Source: Pseudomonas sp. UYIF39
GTDB taxonomy: Bacteria > Pseudomonadota > Gammaproteobacteria > Pseudomonadales > Pseudomonadaceae
Assembly (NCBI RefSeq): GCF_029963765.1
Contig: NZ_JALBYU010000001.1
Coordinates: 496,001-560,000, forward strand
DNA: 64,000 nucleotides
Direction of reading: 5' to 3'
Of this stretch, positions 53,393-61,974 are shown piece after piece. The position numbers were made by a program, and so were the translations under genes. Positions within the stretch are counted from its first letter, which is position 1. Each line of letters begins with the position of its first letter. A model generated the notes under the pieces. It saw nothing but the letters and a program-made list of their open reading frames with translations, searched no databases and was not told the DNA's origin.

Positions 53393-54691
53393 ATGACTAC
53401 ATCCACTGCACGCCCGTTGCTGGGCTGCATCGCCGACGATTTCACCGGTGCCACGGACCTGGCCAATATGCTGGTGCGCGGCGGAATGCGTACCGTGCAA
53501 AGCATCGGTATCCCGAGCGCAGACGTCGCTGCCGGGCTTGACGCCGATGCGATCGTCATTGCCCTGAAATCCCGTACCACGCCGGTCGCCGACGCGGTCG
53601 AACAGTCCCTCGCCGCACTGGCCTGGCTACGCGAACAAGGCTGCGAGCAGATCTTCTTCAAATACTGCTCGACGTTCGACTCCACTGCGGCCGGCAATAT
53701 CGGCCAGGTCAGCGAAGCGTTGCTGGCCGAACTGGGTAGCGACTTCACCCTGGCCTGCCCGGCGTTCCCAGAGAATGGCCGGACAATCTTTCGCGGCCAC
53801 TTGTTTGTGCAGGATCAACTGCTCAGCGAGTCGGGCATGCAGCATCACCCGCTGACGCCGATGACCGATGCCAACCTGGTTCGGGTGCTGCAATCGCAGA
53901 CCCGACTGAATGTCGGCCTGTTGCGCTACGACACCATTGCCCGCGGCACTGAGCAGGTGCGTGCGCGGATCGCGGAGCTGAGGGCTCAAGGTGTCGGCAT
54001 GGCCATCGCTGATGCCTTGTCGGACAACGATCTTTACATCCTCGGCACCGCCTGCGCCGATCTGCCGTTGTTGACGGGTGGTTCGGGGCTGGCCCTGGGG
54101 TTGCCGGAAAATTTCCGTCGCGCTGGCAAGCTGCGCGACCTCGATGCCTCAAAGCTCCCGGCGGTGTTCGGCGGGGAAGTGGTGTTGGCCGGCAGTGCTT
54201 CGATCGCCACCAATGGACAAGTGGCGGCCTGGCTCGAAGCCGGGCGGCCGGCCTTGCGGATTGATCCGTTGGCCTTGGCCGCGGGTGAACCGGTGGTGGC
54301 GCAAGCCTTGTCCTTCGCCCGTGATAACGAACAAACCGTATTGATCTACGCCACCAGCTCACCGGATGAGGTCAAGTCGGTGCAACAGCAACTGGGTGTC
54401 GAGCAGGCTGGCAGTCTGGTGGAAAACGCCTTTGGCGAAATTGCCCAAGGTCTGCGCCAGAGCGGCGTGCGCCGTTTCGTGATCGCCGGCGGAGAAACCT
54501 CGGGCGCTGTGGTTCAGGCGTTGGGCGTACAGTTGCTGCAGATCGGCGCGCAGATCGATCCGGGTGTGCCGGCGACTGTCAGCAATACTGACGAACCTTT
54601 GGCGCTGGCACTGAAATCGGGCAACTTCGGTGGTCGCGACTTCTTCAGCAAAGCCTTGAACCAACTCGCCCAGGCCGGAGGTGCGCAATGA
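53393..54691 (+). CDS. otnK: 3-oxo-tetronate kinase
   Basis: The 432-residue kinase of the YgbK/DUF1537 type phosphorylates 3-oxo-tetronate at C4. N-terminal CIADDFTGATDLANML and KYCSTFDSTAAGNIG, and the C-terminal nucleotide-binding VIAGGETSGAVVQALG, are typical. It ends by overlapping otnC by four bases (ATGA). Confidence 0.94.
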   Translation: MTTSTARPLLGCIADDFTGATDLANMLVRGGMRTVQSIGIPSADVAAGLDADAIVIALKSRTTPVADAVEQSLAALAWLREQGCEQIFFKYCSTFDSTAAGNIGQVSEALLAELGSDFTLACPAFPENGRTIFRGHLFVQDQLLSESGMQHHPLTPMTDANLVRVLQSQTRLNVGLLRYDTIARGTEQVRARIAELRAQGVGMAIADALSDNDLYILGTACADLPLLTGGSGLALGLPENFRRAGKLRDLDASKLPAVFGGEVVLAGSASIATNGQVAAWLEAGRPALRIDPLALAAGEPVVAQALSFARDNEQTVLIYATSSPDEVKSVQQQLGVEQAGSLVENAFGEIAQGLRQSGVRRFVIAGGETSGAVVQALGVQLLQIGAQIDPGVPATVSNTDEPLALALKSGNFGGRDFFSKALNQLAQAGGAQ

Positions 54692-55326
54692 GTAACGAAA
54701 GCGCCCTGCGTGAAGAAATCTGCGAGGTTGGCCGCAGCCTTTACCTGCGCGGTTACACCGTCGGCAGCGCCGGCAATATCAGCGCGCGCCTGGACGACGG
54801 TTGGTTGATCACACCGACCGACGTCTGCCTCGGGCGCCTCGATCCAGCGACTATCGCCAAGGTCAACCTGGCCGGCGAATGGGTGTCCGGTGACAAGCCT
54901 TCAAAGACTTTGGCGCTGCACCGTCAGGTTTATGACCGCAACCCGAGTGTCGGCGGCGTGGTGCATACCCATTCAACTCATCTGGTGGCGTTGACGCTGG
55001 CCGGTGTCTGGCAGGCAGACGACATCCTGCCGCCGCTGACGCCGTATCAGGTCATGAAAGTCGGGCATATTCCATTGATTGGCTACCAGCGACCCGGTTC
55101 GCCGAAGGTTGCCGAGCAAGTCGCGCAGCTGGCCAATAGTGTTCGCGGCGTGATGCTCGAGCGGCTTGGCCCGGTGGTCTGGGAAAGTTCGGTCTCCAGG
55201 GCCAGTTACGCCCTGGAGGAGCTTGAGGAAACCGCGCGGCTCTGGCTGATGAGCGATCCCAAACCGGAATCTCTCGACCAGGCGGCTTTGAACGAGTTGC
55301 GAGAGACCTTCGGCGCAACCTGGTAA
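54688..55326 (+). CDS. otnC: 3-oxo-tetronate 4-phosphate decarboxylase (class II aldolase)
   Basis: The 212-residue aldolase-like enzyme releases CO2 to give dihydroxyacetone phosphate. It has GSAGNISARL for phosphate binding and the zinc His in GVVHTHSTHLVAL. The start overlaps the otnK stop codon. Confidence 0.94.
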   Translation: MSNESALREEICEVGRSLYLRGYTVGSAGNISARLDDGWLITPTDVCLGRLDPATIAKVNLAGEWVSGDKPSKTLALHRQVYDRNPSVGGVVHTHSTHLVALTLAGVWQADDILPPLTPYQVMKVGHIPLIGYQRPGSPKVAEQVAQLANSVRGVMLERLGPVVWESSVSRASYALEELEETARLWLMSDPKPESLDQAALNELRETFGATW

Positions 55327-55413
55327 AGCGCTGGCTTAACACGACAAATCGATACCGCAGGCCCTGTACATGAGACGCGCAGCGACTCTCGACGGACCCG
55401 GCTTGCCTGAAAA

Positions 55414-55428
55414 AACAATAACAACAGG
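55414..55428 (+). promoter_or_regulatory. A-rich Crc/Hfq-type motif before the gntP leader
   Basis: AACAATAACAACAGG matches the AAnAAnAA pattern of Hfq/Crc catabolite-activity sites. It overlaps the Shine-Dalgarno of the leader ORF at 55439, not the permease start itself. Confidence 0.65.
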
Positions 55429-55438
55429 AAACCCCAGC

Positions 55439-55519
55439 ATGACTGACCTTCACGGCGGTACTTTCAGTTTCAGTTGCAGAACCCTCGCGCCCACGCAGCG
55501 TGGAGGACTTTTGAAATGA
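55439..55519 (+). CDS. 26-residue leader ORF coupled to the gntP-type permease
   Basis: ATG at 55439 has ACAGGAA upstream. The frame reads M-T-D-L-H-G-G-T and ends with TGA inside ATGA at the permease start (55516). Such coupling would let a Crc/Hfq block on the leader reach the permease. Whether the peptide itself has a role is unknown. Confidence 0.5.
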   Translation: MTDLHGGTFSFSCRTLAPTQRGGLLK

Positions 55520-56976
55520 GCCCGTTAATCCTGATGGTGACTGCGGGGGTGGGCATCGCGCTGTTGTTGTTCCTGGTGCTCAAGTACAAGTTCCAGCCCT
55601 TCGTGGCCTTGATGCTGGTGAGTATTCTGGTGGCGCTGGTGGCCGGGGTGAAACCGGCCGATCTGGTGGCGACCATCGAAGGCGGCATGGGCAAGACCTT
55701 GGGTCATATCGCGATCATCATTGCCTTGGGCGCGATGATCGGGCGGATCATTGAACTCTCCGGTGGTGCCGAGGCGCTGGCCAAGACCCTGATCACTCGT
55801 TTCGGCAACCGGCGTACACCGCTGGCGCTGACGATTGCCGGGTTCATGGTCGGGGTGCCGGTGTTCTTCGAAGTCGGCGTGATCATCCTGATGCCGCTGG
55901 CCTATGGCATTGCGCGCAGTGCGCGTAAGCCGTTGTTGGTCTTCGCACTGCCGATGTGCGCGGCCTTGTTGACCGTACACGCCTTTCTGCCGCCACACCC
56001 GGGCGCCGTGGCCGCTGCCAGTCAATTGGGCGCGGACCTGGGCCGTGTGCTGATGTTCGGTCTGCCGCTCACCGCGTTCCTTTGCTATGTCGGCTACCGC
56101 GTGGCCGGGCGAATGACCCGTCGGGTGTACCCGATGACCGACGATATTCGTGCCGAGGTCTATGGCCCGCATGTCACCAACGAGGATCTGGCCGCCTGGT
56201 CCAATGGCAACGACAAGAGCGCTGAGCGAGCGACTGTGGCCGTGTCGCACATGGGCCTGGAAGAGTCCACCAGCAGCATCGTTTCCAAGTTGCCGCCGGC
56301 ACCCCCACCAGGGTTTGGATTGATCGTCAGCCTGATCCTGCTCCCGATCATTCTGATTCTGTTGGGAACGCTGTCCACCTCGTTGCTGCCTGTCGAATCG
56401 ACTCTGCGCGGCATCATGACTGTGCTCGGCGCGCCGCTGGTGGCGCTGCTGATCGACACGTTGCTGTGTGCCTGGTTGCTGGGCTCGCGCCGGGGCTGGA
56501 GTCGCACTCAGGTATCCGACGTAATCGGTTCGGCCTTGCCCGGTGTGGCCATGGTGATCCTGATTGCCGGTGCCGGCGGGGTGTTTGGCAAGGTGCTGGT
56601 GGATACCGGAATCGGCGCCGTGGTCTCCGATATGCTGCGCACTACCGGTCTGCCGGTGCTGGCGCTGGGCTTTGTGCTGACCATGCTGTTGCGCGCGGTG
56701 CAGGGCTCGACGACGGTGGCGCTGGTGACCACTGCCGGCATCATCAGCCCGCTGATTGTGACCCTCAATCTCACCCCGAACCACATGGCGTTGCTGTGCC
56801 TGGCCATGGGCGGTGGCGGGTTGGCCATGTCCCATATCAATGACGCCGGTTACTGGATCTTCACCAAACTGTCCGGGCTGAACGTGGCCGACGGCTTGCG
56901 TACCTGGACGGTGTTGACCACCTTGCTCGGCACCTTGGGTTTCTGTATTACCCTGCTGATCTGGCCCTTTGTCTGA
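55516..56976 (+). CDS. GntP family gluconate/tetronate:H+ symporter
   Basis: The 486-residue permease has about 12-14 membrane helices with GntP motifs: KYKFQPFVALMLVSILVALV at the N-terminus, FVGVPVFFEVG-like MVGVPVFFEVGVIIL, and GGGGLAMSHINDAGYWIF at the C-terminus. In this operon the substrate is likely L-threonate or a related tetronate. ATG at 55516 has GGAGG upstream; an extra 14-codon frame upstream lies in the leader. Confidence 0.93.
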   Translation: MSPLILMVTAGVGIALLLFLVLKYKFQPFVALMLVSILVALVAGVKPADLVATIEGGMGKTLGHIAIIIALGAMIGRIIELSGGAEALAKTLITRFGNRRTPLALTIAGFMVGVPVFFEVGVIILMPLAYGIARSARKPLLVFALPMCAALLTVHAFLPPHPGAVAAASQLGADLGRVLMFGLPLTAFLCYVGYRVAGRMTRRVYPMTDDIRAEVYGPHVTNEDLAAWSNGNDKSAERATVAVSHMGLEESTSSIVSKLPPAPPPGFGLIVSLILLPIILILLGTLSTSLLPVESTLRGIMTVLGAPLVALLIDTLLCAWLLGSRRGWSRTQVSDVIGSALPGVAMVILIAGAGGVFGKVLVDTGIGAVVSDMLRTTGLPVLALGFVLTMLLRAVQGSTTVALVTTAGIISPLIVTLNLTPNHMALLCLAMGGGGLAMSHINDAGYWIFTKLSGLNVADGLRTWTVLTTLLGTLGFCITLLIWPFV

Positions 56977-56997
56977 CTCTTTATCTCAGGAGCTACC

Positions 56998-57780
56998 ATG
57001 CCTCGTTTTGCTGCCAACCTCAGCATGCTCTACCCGGAACATGCGTTTCTGGATCGCTTCGCCGCCGCGGCTGCCGATGGTTTCGAAGCGGTGGAGTATC
57101 TGTTTCCCTACGACTACAGCGCTGAAGAGCTCCAGCAACGCTTGAGCGATAACGGCCTGGTGCAGGCGCTGTTCAACGCGCCGCCCGGTGATTGGGCGGC
57201 GGGCGAGCGGGGCACGGTGTCGTTGCCGGGTCGTGAGAGTGAATTTCGTAGCGGTTTTGATCGCGCCCTGGAGTACGCCGGCGTGTTGGGCAACTCGCGT
57301 ATCCATGTGATGGCTGGGCTGTTGCCGTCGGAACGCGATCGCCCACGGCATCACGGCGTGTACCTGGAGAACCTCGCCTATGCCACCGCCCAGGCGGCCA
57401 AGGTCGGTATCACGGTGCTGCTGGAGCCGATCAATACACGAGACATGCCGGGCTATTTCCTCAACCGGCAGGATCAGGCCCAGGCTATCTGCAAGGAAGT
57501 GGGCGCCCGTAACCTGAAGGTTCAGTTCGACTGCTACCACTGCCAAATCGTTGAAGGCGACCTGGCCACCAAACTTCGTCGGGACTTCGACGGAATCGGT
57601 CATATCCAGATCGCCGGCGTGCCGGACCGGCATGAACCGGACCTGGGCGAAGTCAACTATCCCTACCTGTTCGAGTTGATCGACCAGTTGGGTTATGACG
57701 GCTGGGTAGGGTGCGAATATCGGCCGCGTGGCAATACTTCGGCCGGCTTGCAATGGCTACGGGACTGGAAGGCGCGTTAA
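56998..57780 (+). CDS. otnI: 2-oxo-tetronate isomerase (Hyi family)
   Basis: The 260-residue TIM-barrel isomerase converts 2-oxo- to 3-oxo-tetronate. Motifs: [33 protein letters not shown] (metal Glu), [14 protein letters not shown] and [13 protein letters not shown] precedes the start, 21 bp after the permease gene. It completes L-threonate to dihydroxyacetone phosphate. Confidence 0.93.
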   Translation: MPRFAANLSMLYPEHAFLDRFAAAAADGFEAVEYLFPYDYSAEELQQRLSDNGLVQALFNAPPGDWAAGERGTVSLPGRESEFRSGFDRALEYAGVLGNSRIHVMAGLLPSERDRPRHHGVYLENLAYATAQAAKVGITVLLEPINTRDMPGYFLNRQDQAQAICKEVGARNLKVQFDCYHCQIVEGDLATKLRRDFDGIGHIQIAGVPDRHEPDLGEVNYPYLFELIDQLGYDGWVGCEYRPRGNTSAGLQWLRDWKAR

Positions 57781-57799
57781 GCGCAACAGAGGAGGGGGG

Positions 57800-57824
57800 C
57801 GACGGGCGCTGCCGGAGCCCGTCG
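57800..57824. terminator. Hairpin between otnI and the DeoR gene
   Basis: CGACGGGC (57800-57807) pairs with GCCCGTCG (57817-57824) and is followed by TTTC. It can serve both convergent genes. Confidence 0.6.
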
Positions 57825-57826
57825 TT

Positions 57827-58636
57827 TCAGTCAGACGGCAACAACAGTTCGACACCTTGCATGCGGATGCCATCGGCCGCGGCCGCGGTCAATGCATCGT
57901 CGCTGAGGATAATGTCGAACTGTTCCAGCCCGGCAATCTTGTACATGCTGAATGTGCCGTATTTCGAACTGCTGGCCACCAGCACCACTTGCGAGGCCGA
58001 TTGCATCGCGGCTTGTTTCACCTCTACCTTCAGCGCCGAAGGCGTGGTAAGGCCGCGACGCAAATCCCATGAGCTGGTCGATATGAACGCGATATCGGTG
58101 ACGACCTGGCGCAAGGTGGCAACTGCCAAGCTGCCCACGCACGATTGATTGGAGTGATCCAGCTGCCCGCCGGTATGAATCACCGTGACATGGGGGGCTT
58201 CGATCAGCGCCTGGACAACGCCGAAGTCATTGGTCACCACGGTCATGCCGGACAGCGCCTTGATATAGGGGACGATTTCCAGCGTGCTGGTTCCCGCATC
58301 CAGGTAGATCGTCATATCGGCATGCAGTAGCCGGGCGGCGAGCTTGGCCATGGATTGCTTCTGTGGCAACTCGACCACCGCCTTGAGCTGGTGGCTGGGC
58401 TCACTATGGAGCTGGCTGGCGATCCGCACCCCACCCGTTACCGAGTAAGCACGACCTTCCTGCTCCAGCAACGCGATATCTCGACGTATGGTCATGTGCG
58501 AACAGTCGAACATTTCCATCAACTGATGAACGCTCAGCACCTGATGCTTGCGCAACTGTCGCAGCATCAATTCACGGCGCTGTTCAGGAATCATCGGTGC
58601 GCCGCTTTCGGCGGCGATGTCCTTTTGATTAGGCAT
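57827..58636 (-). CDS. DeoR-family regulator of the tetronate operon
   Basis: The 269-residue protein has the DeoR HTH (LSVHQLMEMFDCSHMTIRRD) and a sugar-isomerase-like effector domain (IYLDAGTSTLEIVPYIK, VLVASSSKYG). It is convergent with the operon end. I infer that it represses the tetronate genes; the effector would be a phosphorylated intermediate. Confidence 0.9.
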   Translation of the reverse strand: MPNQKDIAAESGAPMIPEQRRELMLRQLRKHQVLSVHQLMEMFDCSHMTIRRDIALLEQEGRAYSVTGGVRIASQLHSEPSHQLKAVVELPQKQSMAKLAARLLHADMTIYLDAGTSTLEIVPYIKALSGMTVVTNDFGVVQALIEAPHVTVIHTGGQLDHSNQSCVGSLAVATLRQVVTDIAFISTSSWDLRRGLTTPSALKVEVKQAAMQSASQVVLVASSSKYGTFSMYKIAGLEQFDIILSDDALTAAAADGIRMQGVELLLPSD

Positions 58637-58769
58637 TCGGGCTCCAGATTAAGGAAAGCTAACGGTCAAACATAGTAGCGAATCTGCGGCGGGATCAGTA
58701 GCGCGGCGAAGTGACGGGGCCTGGGGACAAAGACCGGCCGCGGTTAGCTCTCAAGGAGAGTCAATATTG

Positions 58770-59642
58770 ATGATCGATGCTTCTGATAAGCTCGTGGCAA
58801 TTCCGTTTCTGCGAGATGACCGAATGGCATTCGTCGACAAGTTCGTTGCCGAGATACTGGCGCTTCAGGTTGCCCTGTATCACGCCCGTGCCCGGCTGGA
58901 GGCACGGACTGATAGCGAAGCTTTGCACGATCTCAGGATCGCCGTGAGGCGTATCAGGAGTTTGCTCCGACCGATGCGCTCCATGACCGAGGTGGCAACT
59001 CTGAACATCGCGGCAGCTGAAGTGGGAAGGCTGACTACACCCGCTCGGGATCTGGATGTGATGATTCAGGAACTGAAGGGCAGGGGTTTTCCTGCCCAGG
59101 TTCAGCTCAGAAAAGCGCGCCTGGCATCTCACTACTCCAGGATTCTAAAAAGCCCAGCCCTCAAGAACTTGTTCATTCAATTGGATGAATGGCCTTCCAT
59201 CTTTCGATCAGTGGAAGTCAATGGCGGGCTAAAACACATCCAGCCTCAAATCGAAAAAGCACTGAAAAAGCAGATTGATCGACTGCATGCTGCCGTGGAT
59301 GACACTGAATTTGATCGGCACGAGCTGAGAATCCTGGTCAAGCGCACGCGCTACCTCACGGAAGCGTTTCCCCGTCTTTCACCGCTTTCGGGTAAAGCGG
59401 CGATTGCGCTCAAGGCACTGCAATCGGCTTTGGGCGCCTGGCATGACCATTATCAGTGGTGCCAAAAGGCGCTGAACGAATCCGACCTGCGCCCGCTGGA
59501 AGCGATATGGCAGAGCTGCGCAGCGACCGCTCTCGAAAAAGCCGAGACCCAATTGGCAGGGTTGGCAAAACTGCTGCCAAAATCATCAGGCAAAAAAAAG
59601 CCGCCTAAAGTGGCAGCGGAAGAACGAGCACGCGTTGTATAG
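58770..59642 (+). CDS. CHAD domain protein
   Basis: The 290-residue helical protein has the CHAD pattern of conserved His and Arg (EALHDLRIAVRRIRSLLRPM, then HELRILVKRTRYLTEAFPRL and GAWHDHYQWC). CHAD domains bind inorganic polyphosphate. ATG at 58770 follows AAGGAGAG. It stands before a Ppx/GppA gene, which supports a polyphosphate role. Confidence 0.9.
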   Translation: MIDASDKLVAIPFLRDDRMAFVDKFVAEILALQVALYHARARLEARTDSEALHDLRIAVRRIRSLLRPMRSMTEVATLNIAAAEVGRLTTPARDLDVMIQELKGRGFPAQVQLRKARLASHYSRILKSPALKNLFIQLDEWPSIFRSVEVNGGLKHIQPQIEKALKKQIDRLHAAVDDTEFDRHELRILVKRTRYLTEAFPRLSPLSGKAAIALKALQSALGAWHDHYQWCQKALNESDLRPLEAIWQSCAATALEKAETQLAGLAKLLPKSSGKKKPPKVAAEERARVV

Positions 59643-59756
59643 CCCGAGTATTGCTGTCGAAGGTTACAGTGCGATGACACATTTTTTTGCGTCCTTTGAA
59701 GATCTCATCCTCAAGACCCGCGATCCTGGTGTCTGCTCATTCGTAAAGAGCAGCAG

Positions 59757-59774
59757 GTGTCATCTTTGCGTCAT
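59757..59774 (+). promoter_or_regulatory. Candidate Pho box before the Ppx/GppA gene
   Basis: GTGTCAT-CTTT-GCGTCAT forms two direct half sites 11 bp apart, near the CTGTCAT consensus of PhoB boxes (6 of 7 and 5 of 7 matches). It is 62 bases before the start of the Ppx/GppA gene. Confidence 0.45.
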
Positions 59775-59835
59775 CGTCCCCATGGCAAGATCCTCGCAAA
59801 CCGCCTAGTGCGCTCAGCTTGCAAGGAATCCCCCC

Positions 59836-60771
59836 ATGAAAGGAGACGCCTCTCTATTTGCAGCCATTGACCTTGGTTCTAATGCGTTTCGCATGATGAT
59901 CGGCCAGTCAGTCAGACGGCGTCAGGGGTTCGTGATCCAGGAAGTGAAAACCTTGCGTGAACCTGTCCGTTTGGCGGAAGGGTCTCAAGGCGGGGCACTA
60001 GACGAGTTGGCGTTGGATCGGGGATGGCAAGCGCTCGCACGATTCGGCAAAAAGTTACGCGGCTTTGAAGCCGGTCGAGTGCGGGCAGTGGCGACCAGTG
60101 CCGTGCGCGAAGCCGACAATGCGCAACTGTTTTTGACCAGCGCGGAGCGGCACCTGGGGTTTCGCATAGATGTCATCTCTGGGCATGAAGAAGCCCGACT
60201 GGTGTACGCCGGTGTTGCTCACACGATACCCGGTACCGAAAACAGGCGACTGGTCGTGGATATCGGTGGCGGCTCCACTGAATTGATTCTGGGGCAGGGA
60301 GCTCAACCCCTGATGACCGAAAGTATTGCCATTGGCAGCGGCCTCTTCGGTGCGCGTTACTTTCAGGGGGGCTGTATCACCGCTCAAGCGCTGCTAGAGG
60401 CTGAGCGTGTGGCCACTGTGCAGTTTGAAAAAGTGGCGCGTCGTTATCGTGTGCTGGGTTGGCAGCAGGTGATTGGCTCGTCAGGCACCGCACGGATGCT
60501 GGCCAAAGTCCTCAAGGCCAACGGGTTGAACGACTATGGCGAAAGCGGCATCACCTACAGCGGTCTGTTACGTTTGTCGTTGCGCCTGCTTGAAGTGGGG
60601 CATGTCAAACAGCTCAGACTGGCGGGCCTGCCAAGCCATCGCCAGAGCATCTTGCCTGGAGGCCTGGTGCTCATGCTGGCGGCCTTCAAGGTGTTTGGTG
60701 TCTCACATATGACGCCTTCCGAGCCGGGGCTGAGATTCGGCGTTCTGCATGGTCTGATGAGTAAACACTGA
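59836..60771 (+). CDS. Ppx/GppA phosphatase family protein
   Basis: The 311-residue enzyme has the ASKHA-fold pattern: AIDLGSNAFRMMIGQ near the N-terminus, GHEEARLVYAG, DIGGGSTELILG, and GSSGTARMLAK. It is as short as single-module exopolyphosphatases and lacks the C-terminal HD domain of full Ppx or GppA. It likely removes phosphate from polyphosphate or pppGpp. It follows a CHAD gene by 193 bp and has a possible Pho box upstream. Confidence 0.9.
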   Translation: MKGDASLFAAIDLGSNAFRMMIGQSVRRRQGFVIQEVKTLREPVRLAEGSQGGALDELALDRGWQALARFGKKLRGFEAGRVRAVATSAVREADNAQLFLTSAERHLGFRIDVISGHEEARLVYAGVAHTIPGTENRRLVVDIGGGSTELILGQGAQPLMTESIAIGSGLFGARYFQGGCITAQALLEAERVATVQFEKVARRYRVLGWQQVIGSSGTARMLAKVLKANGLNDYGESGITYSGLLRLSLRLLEVGHVKQLRLAGLPSHRQSILPGGLVLMLAAFKVFGVSHMTPSEPGLRFGVLHGLMSKH

Positions 60772-60897
60772 TCAGCCCGTAGCAACCTTGGGGAGCAGGA
60801 ACCTTTACGTTGAATCGTTACAGTGTTTACAGTGCTTGAAGCTAAAAAACTCAGGGAAAGACATGATGTCCACCTATGCTAATTTTTCGGACATTTC

Positions 60898-61671
60898 ATG
60901 AGACGTGTGGTTTTTAATCAAAAAGGGGGCGTCGGGAAATCCAGTATCGCGTGTAACCTCGCGGCCATCAGTGCCTTTGAGGGCTATCGCACCTTGCTGA
61001 TTGATCTGGATGCCCAAGCCAATGCTACTCACTATTTGACCGGACTCAGCGGCGAAGATATTCCCCTGGGGATCGCCGACTTCTTCAAACAGACACTGTT
61101 CCCTGGCCCGGCCTCAAAGAAGGCCCAAGCCAATATCCATGAAACCCGCTTCGACAACTTGCATTTGATCGCCGCCTCGTCGGAGCTGAGTGATCTGCAA
61201 TCCAAGCTCGAGTCACGCTACAAAATTCAGAAACTCAGCAAGCTGCTGGACCGGCTCGATGAAGACTATGAGCGGATCTATATGGATACTCCGCCCGGTC
61301 TGAATTTTTACAGCGTCTCGGCGCTGATTGCCGCTGACCGCTGTTTGATCCCATTCGATTGCGATAGCTTTTCTCGCCAGGCGATTTACGGCGTGCTGCG
61401 AGAAATCGAGGAGATCAAAAGTGATCATAACGAGAGGCTGGAGGTTGAGGGCATCGTCGTTAACCAATTCCAGGCTCGCAACGCACTGCCGCAACGACTG
61501 CTCGACGAGCTGATTGCCGAGAAAATGCCGGTGTTGCCTGCGTACCTGATGAGTTCGGTGAAGATGCGTGAGTCACACCAGGCCAGCAAGCCACTGATCT
61601 ATCTGGAACCGCAACACAAGCTGACCCGGCAATTCGTGGAGCTGTTCAACTTGCTTGAAAGCCAGACCTGA
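60898..61671 (+). CDS. Orphan ParA-type ATPase
   Basis: The 257-residue protein has a deviant Walker A KGGVGKSSIA at about residues 9-18, DLDAQANATHYL and MDTPPGLNFYSV. It is of the ParA/Soj/MinD class that positions DNA or protein cargo. There is no ParB gene or parS-like cluster next to it, so it is not a normal partition pair. The ribosome-binding site is poor. Cargo is unknown. Confidence 0.88.
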   Translation: MRRVVFNQKGGVGKSSIACNLAAISAFEGYRTLLIDLDAQANATHYLTGLSGEDIPLGIADFFKQTLFPGPASKKAQANIHETRFDNLHLIAASSELSDLQSKLESRYKIQKLSKLLDRLDEDYERIYMDTPPGLNFYSVSALIAADRCLIPFDCDSFSRQAIYGVLREIEEIKSDHNERLEVEGIVVNQFQARNALPQRLLDELIAEKMPVLPAYLMSSVKMRESHQASKPLIYLEPQHKLTRQFVELFNLLESQT

Positions 61672-61695
61672 ACGGGGCGGCTACCCGTCGACTAA

Positions 61696-61809
61696 TTGGA
61701 AGCTCTCGATCATATTGGTGTAGACCGCACGGGACTGCGTAGTAAAGCCATCGATGAACTTGAGGGGCAGCCGTTCGATTATGTAATCACTCTTTCCGGG
61801 CAGAATTGA
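61696..61809 (+). pseudogene. arsC-like (low-MW phosphatase fold) fragment
   Basis: Within the 303-bp gap 61672-61974 a frame of 37 codons reads LEALDHIGVDRTGLRSKAID, then ELEGQPFDYVITLSGQ and a stop. This matches the middle part of thioredoxin-type arsenate reductases (GID-x-S-G-x-RSK, FDYVIT). The CxxxxxR catalytic loop and the C-terminal half are missing. I see no other clear feature in this gap. Confidence 0.65.
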
Positions 61810-61974
61810 CTGACGGCCGTTAAAGCTGCTGTTGACGCTGGTTCGGCTCGAGGTGCCTGGGACTTAAATTGAGCCACGATTCGCGTGGACAGTGCTTCCT
61901 GCTCTTTCGATATGTAGCCAGTGAAGGCACAATGCGCATCCTTTTTTGGCTGGCCTTGCCGGAGGCGCCTCGAA

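Noticed and set aside
55525..56835. 436-codon - strand frame within the permease gene
   Set aside because: Composition is His/Gln/Arg-rich, as expected for the complement of a membrane protein gene.
59663..59680. Second Pho-box-like pair on the - strand
   Set aside because: GTGTCAT-CGCA-CTGTAAC points towards the end of the CHAD gene and has no gene to drive, so I do not call it as a feature.
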